Part shown: one piece after another, positions 21,874 through 26,057 of the stretch | Numbering within the stretch: position 1 is the first letter of the stretch | Layout of the letters: each line of letters begins with the position of its first letter | Origin: Ophiothrix spiculata | Lineage: Eukaryota > Echinodermata > Ophiuroidea > Amphilepidida > Ophiotrichidae | Length of the DNA: 26,057 bases | Assembly: GCA_000969725.1 (NCBI GenBank) | Contig: JXSR01S010179.1 | Direction: 5' to 3' (one strand) | Notes under the pieces: generated by a model | Database searches by the model: none | What the model was told of the DNA's origin: nothing | What the model saw: the letters and a program-made list of their open reading frames with translations, nothing else | Made by a program: the position numbers and the translations under genes

Positions 21874-22202
21874 AAGGAGCATGGTCTGATTTCTAAAAGT
21901 TTACTTTTCAATGACATATGAATGATGATCACTCAAGAGATGTATTTTTCAAATTTCGGCTAAATCGGTCGAACCATTTTGATTTTATGAACAATTTTGT
22001 ATTTCAGCGCTGCCTATATGTTACTATGTAAAATTAATTATAGTTACCATAATTAGACAAATTTTCATACATATCTCCAAAACAAAACATAACTCAGCCT
22101 TGAAATTTCACATGGGTTATGACAAAAAATATGACCAACATTTTGGTACAAAAATCTCAAAAAGTTTGAAAAATAGTTGAGGCAATCGGACCATGCTCCT
22201 TT
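21874..22202. mobile_element. ~328 bp MITE-like element with AAGGAGCATGGTC ends
   Basis: The left end reads AAGGAGCATGGTCTGATTTC (from 21874) and the right end, as reverse complement, reads AAGGAGCATGGTCCGATTGC (ending 22202). That gives inverted ends of about 18-20 bases with one or two mismatches. The flanks TTCA and TTAA are compatible with an imperfect TTAA-like target, but no exact duplication is seen. The interior is AT-rich with a short more complex part (AATTTCGGCTAAATCGGTCG near 21953) and no frame of note. A non-autonomous DNA transposon is the simplest reading. The superfamily is uncertain. Confidence 0.6.
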
Positions 22203-22947
22203 AATCTGTACATCTCTATATTAACTTGTTTAATTTCTCCCGGTAAATAATTAGTGGTAGTTGCAAGTTTTTCAATTTAGTATTAAACCAAAAGTTTCAA
22301 CATGTCCTATTGTATTTTCAAGACTTATTTCATAAATTGCATTGTTTAAAGAATTATTACCTTATTATAAAATTCTACTGAACTTATCACATCTTGCATA
22401 TAAAAAAGTTGAAAACCATTCATCAATAATAAATGAATGAAACCATGGTAACGCTTTGACAAAAATAAGCAGGTGATTTTATTAATTACCAAAAACGATA
22501 ATTACCTGCGTGTTGAATGTAATTACCTGCATCCGGACTTGCAAATGTTGTGATCATTCCGGAGCCTATTGATTGTCTGATCTTCTGAAGGTCAATGTCT
22601 TCTGAACTTCATTATTATATATTATAGAAATATAATTGTATAAATAGATAAGGTTACTGACCGTATGCTTTGAAGCTTTTACAAGCATTTGATAAATTAA
22701 CCTAAAGTAAACTCAGAAACCTGTTAATTTAAGGTGTGCCTAATAAAACAAATAAATAGAAATCGTTCATATATAATTTAATCAGTACATCATCAAGATT
22801 TTCATATTTCACGGTAGAAATACTTGTTATTGAGTACTTTTGAATTCCAAACTGTCTTCAACTTCATGAAAACAAACTTGTCTGATATAACTGTCACAAT
22901 ATGCATTTGAACTTCAACATAAAATTGATGAGATTTTGTTTTTAAAC
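22203..22947. other. End of the spacer; holds a TAATTA/GCAGGT motif cluster
   Basis: At 22469-22530 the word TAATTACC occurs three times, twice as TAATTACCTGC, together with GCAGGTGATTTT in the opposite sense. The segment then has ATCCGGACTT and ATTCCGGAGC, both CpG-containing. The rest is AT-rich and featureless. Confidence 0.4.
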
Positions 22948-25900
22948 AGTACAAGGTTATGATATAAACTCCAATTAAGTGATAGATGAACCTTGGTGTA
23001 AGGATGGGTGGGTGAGTTGTAAAAAATACTATACCCTCAACCCAAAAAGGCCAATATCTTTTTTCCTAGAAAATCAAATATTTCAAGAATCTTTCTCTTT
23101 TGGCATTATTCTTTTTTAAGTTAACTATCTAAAAAACCCATGCGAGGCAAAAAGATGATTGAAGCTCACATAACGGCTTGCTTTTTGAGTGGGCTTACTT
23201 GTCAAATCTAGTTGTAGTTTGTGTAATCCCTGTGGCTACATCAGGTGGAAAATTGTAAAATATTCATTCCATAATAGGTGAGAGGTAAATTAATCTGAGG
23301 ATGTCACTGATGAAACAAGTTGACGAAAGACCTGAGGAATATCCAATAAAATAACTCAAGCTTTCGATTGAACCCAAAGCACCCTAAACTGGCCTCAAGT
23401 GAAGTACTGAATTGGAAAAGAATTATTCATAAATGTGAAATATAAGATTTCAGTCTGGTGTATCGCCTCAGAAATCGATGAGTTACTTGGTCTCAAAGAT
23501 GTGTCTGTCAAATGTCATTTTTCTTTTTTTATCTACAATGGGTTAATGATTTAAATGGAGGAGTGTGCAATAGACAAGTAGTGGTCACTGTGGTCAACTG
23601 ATTGTTTATGTAGACTTCATCACAGGTAGTGTGTATAGAGACCCCAGGAGTCAAGAAACATAGGTTTTTCGAGATCTTCTCTGCCTCTGGATAGTTGGCT
23701 ACTGTGGCTAACAGTCTACAGATTTAATCTGAAAAATGTGGATTTGTATATAAACCTCAATTTTATTCTTGGCTAAAACAAATTGAAACCAGATTGTTTG
23801 TATATCATAGCATTTCATAAATCATGCATATCTATATTTGTTTTTTCATCACCAAACTCTAAACAGCGCACTAAGGTAATCAATAGTCTGTAGTTTGTCC
23901 AAAAGTATTTTTCATTTAATTTTTTTTATCTCAATAACTGTAATAATATCTATGCATGGAGACAACTGTATTGTTATACACTTTTCACATTTTATGTAGG
24001 GCACATATTTTGTTGCATCAAATTTGTATAGAGGTGCCTGGATTTTATCCTGAATATGGGTTGCTAGTCCCTCAGCCGCCAATAAAGGAAATGCTTTTAC
24101 TGAATTTAAGGAGTTCTTGTGCTTGCTCCATTTAAGTCATCTTACTTATTCAAAGGAGACTGAGGTTTCAATGTTATGCACTTTGCCTAAGGGGATGGGG
24201 TTGCTCAAATATGACAATATATACATGTATCACCATAAATATGTCCACAGACATTATGGAATTTCCCTCCTTGCTCATATCTATCTTTTATTTATTTTCT
24301 TTATTTATCTAAAAGTATTAAGTAGCTCTTTCAGGTAGCTACTAACTATTTGTGTAGGTCTTTCAGGTTCAAGTGAAACACCCCTTTACTAATTTAAATT
24401 GGTATTAACTAAAAATATATTTATTGTTTCCGATTACAACATCAATTAATTTTTTTCATTTACACTTAGTCTATAAGCAATTATAATCTATTATTGTTTT
24501 ATCTGAAAACTGCAAATTCTTGCTACTTATGTTTTGGATGCAATGAAAGCTTGTAAAGCTGCAGATTAAGAAAATTGACAATTTCAATTAGTTTCCATCA
24601 AAAACTGGCAAAGAAAATCTTTTAAACTGCTGGTTTTATCACTTCTACATTGCTGAAAAGGCACCCTTATCTCTTTTTTCTTTTTCTTTTTTGGGTTGTG
24701 CATGCATTCAGCTATGTTTTGCAGTGATTCCCTAACACTATGCAGTGTAAAGTAATGTGTTTGCTATCCCTCCATTTTCAATTTCTATCAAATATGAATA
24801 TTAGAGTCAATTTTGGATATCAACTTTATTCTGAGAGGCAAGAAAAGATGTCAGTTCAAAATATGAATAATATAATTATATCTAGAACAGTTAATGTCTG
24901 GAGCTTACAAAGGTAGTGCACATTTTAGTAAAATGTGTGATTTTGTGATTAATGTGAATTTGGTTTCAAGATATCGCTGGAAGGCATTAACACTTACACA
25001 AATCTTGATCATATAGAGACAAACAACCACAACATCAACAATTACAAATAAATTTCTGAAAGCTGAATCTGTCATAAGTAGATATCTAACAAAACGTTCA
25101 TTTAATCTTTCTTAGAATTAAATTAAAATTAAAAAGAAATAATCTGTTGATGCCCAGACAGGGAAAATTCAACATTAATTAATTCTAATTCTTGACATGC
25201 TTGACACAGTTTTCAGACAAATTAAAACTGGCAGATTCTTTAGAGATGATCAACGCTTTGAAATGTTATGAAAACATAATTGAGTCAATGAAATCAATGG
25301 GATATATGATGTCTTTTCTTTGTGATGACAGTTTTGATAACTTCACAAGATTTTTCAAAAGTTAGGTGTGATGATGCTTTGATTGACATTACAGAAAATG
25401 AGCAATATGTTTATCATGATGGCATGGAAGAAATACAATAGATCTATTAAAGAAAAGAAGATTTTTGGTGACATCCGTAAGCCACAAGATTGTTGAAGCC
25501 TCCCCAAATATTAAGTAAATAATGATAAATGAAATGTAGGTATTCTTTTGATCTGGCTTGGACATTCCTGATGTATGATGCAGTGTTTTAGTAATAAGGA
25601 TATTTATTGACAAGGAGACAGTTGGGGTCCGAGCAGGTTGCAGGGCATTTGGTTATTCATAGGGACTCAGGTCAATACTGGTTATACTGAAATCTTTACT
25701 TAAATAAGGAATGCATATTTTTTCTTTCGTAGTCAAATAAACGACACTGCGACACTGGTATCAGAAACAGAGAAATTTACATATACTGATGGCAAACCTA
25801 AATAAGGTTACTTAGAAAAACTACAATAAAACTATGATTAAGAGACTCAAATTCAGTATTTTGTTTGAATTCAGCAAATTCCCCATGCTTATGTCCCTTT

Positions 25901-26057
25901 TTCAAATTATTTCAAAAGAACTTTCAAATGTAGATATAAAAAGGTGATGATGTCTTCAGTAATAAGAATTTAAGAATTTTCTTATATTCATATAAATTTA
26001 AACCAATATTTAATTGTTAAGACCTATTACCAGTTAAACTCTATACTCCCCAGTTTT
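22948..26057 (-). repeat. Right arm of the very large imperfect inverted repeat
   Basis: This is the reverse-complement partner of 10868-15426. It lacks the left arm's ~1 kb block, MITE and gap-linked duplication. Removing those from the left leaves about 3.1 kb, almost exactly the length seen here, so the two arms were once equal. The last bases of the window (ACTCTATACTCCC) still match the left arm at about 10880, so the arm continues beyond the window. The inner border is near 22948, where ACAGTACAAGGTTATGATAT is still alignable. No credible gene lies in it. Confidence 0.9.
23970..24230 (+). other. Right-arm partner of the exon-like conserved block
   Basis: The block starts after CTTTTCACATTTTATGTAG, again acceptor-like, and encodes LHQICIEVPGFYPEYG followed by VPQPP. 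A two-base length difference from the left arm (CCGCCAATAAAGG against CCGCCAAAAGG) moves the rest into another frame, where LLHLSHLTYSKETEVSMLCT and KGMGLLKYDNIYMY are found. So this copy cannot encode the same continuous peptide, and if the block was an exon this copy is broken. Nucleotide identity to the left copy is about 90% or more, above the arm average. Confidence 0.3.

Noticed and set aside
10868-26057. The large repeat as ends of a retrovirus-like or Polinton-type element
   Set aside because: The arms are inverted, so they are not LTRs. They are far longer than usual Polinton ends, and the spacer shows no integrase, polymerase or capsid-like frame.

Overview
This window looks like non-coding DNA from an animal nuclear genome. 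It is AT-rich (roughly one third G+C by eye), has no long open reading frame on either strand, carries an assembly gap of exactly 50 N, and is full of decayed repeats and small inverted-repeat (MITE-type) DNA elements. The style of repeats, including GCGC-rich and TTAACCC-type palindromic elements in an AT-rich background, fits a marine invertebrate such as an echinoderm. That placement is an inference with low confidence, because no gene here identifies the organism. I see no protein-coding gene I would defend, no rRNA or tRNA, and no CRISPR array. The window is best read as intergenic or deep intronic sequence.

Layout. Bases 1-750 hold about four copies of a tandem repeat of about 200 bp, running off the left edge. 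Bases 750-10867 are mostly unique-looking AT-rich DNA, with a GCGC-rich palindromic element (7671-7862) and a short piggyBac-like MITE (10235-10374).

The main structure is a very large inverted repeat. The left arm (about 10868-15426) matches, as reverse complement, the right arm (about 22948-26057), with about 7.5 kb between them. Aligned blocks look roughly 80% identical by eye, so the duplication is old, and the right arm runs off the end of the window. The left arm is about 1.45 kb longer. Three left-only segments explain almost all of this: a block of about 1 kb (about 11362-12363, itself holding a MITE-like element), a clean 250 bp MITE (13265-13514) whose empty site is preserved in the right arm, and a 152 bp duplication plus 50 N (14189-14390) that looks like an assembly artefact. 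One block of about 250 bp (13905-14150, partner 23970-24230) is clearly better conserved between the arms than its surroundings and has an exon-like reading frame after a possible splice acceptor. It is the best candidate for something functional.

The spacer (15427-22947) holds a CpG-rich pocket, two adjacent hairpins, a 90 bp tandem duplication, a young-looking Harbinger/Tourist-type foldback MITE with a TAA target duplication (20005-20186), another MITE-like element (about 21874-22202), and a cluster of TAATTA and GCAGGT motifs. No genes working together can be described; the history visible here is one of duplication, inversion and small-element insertion.
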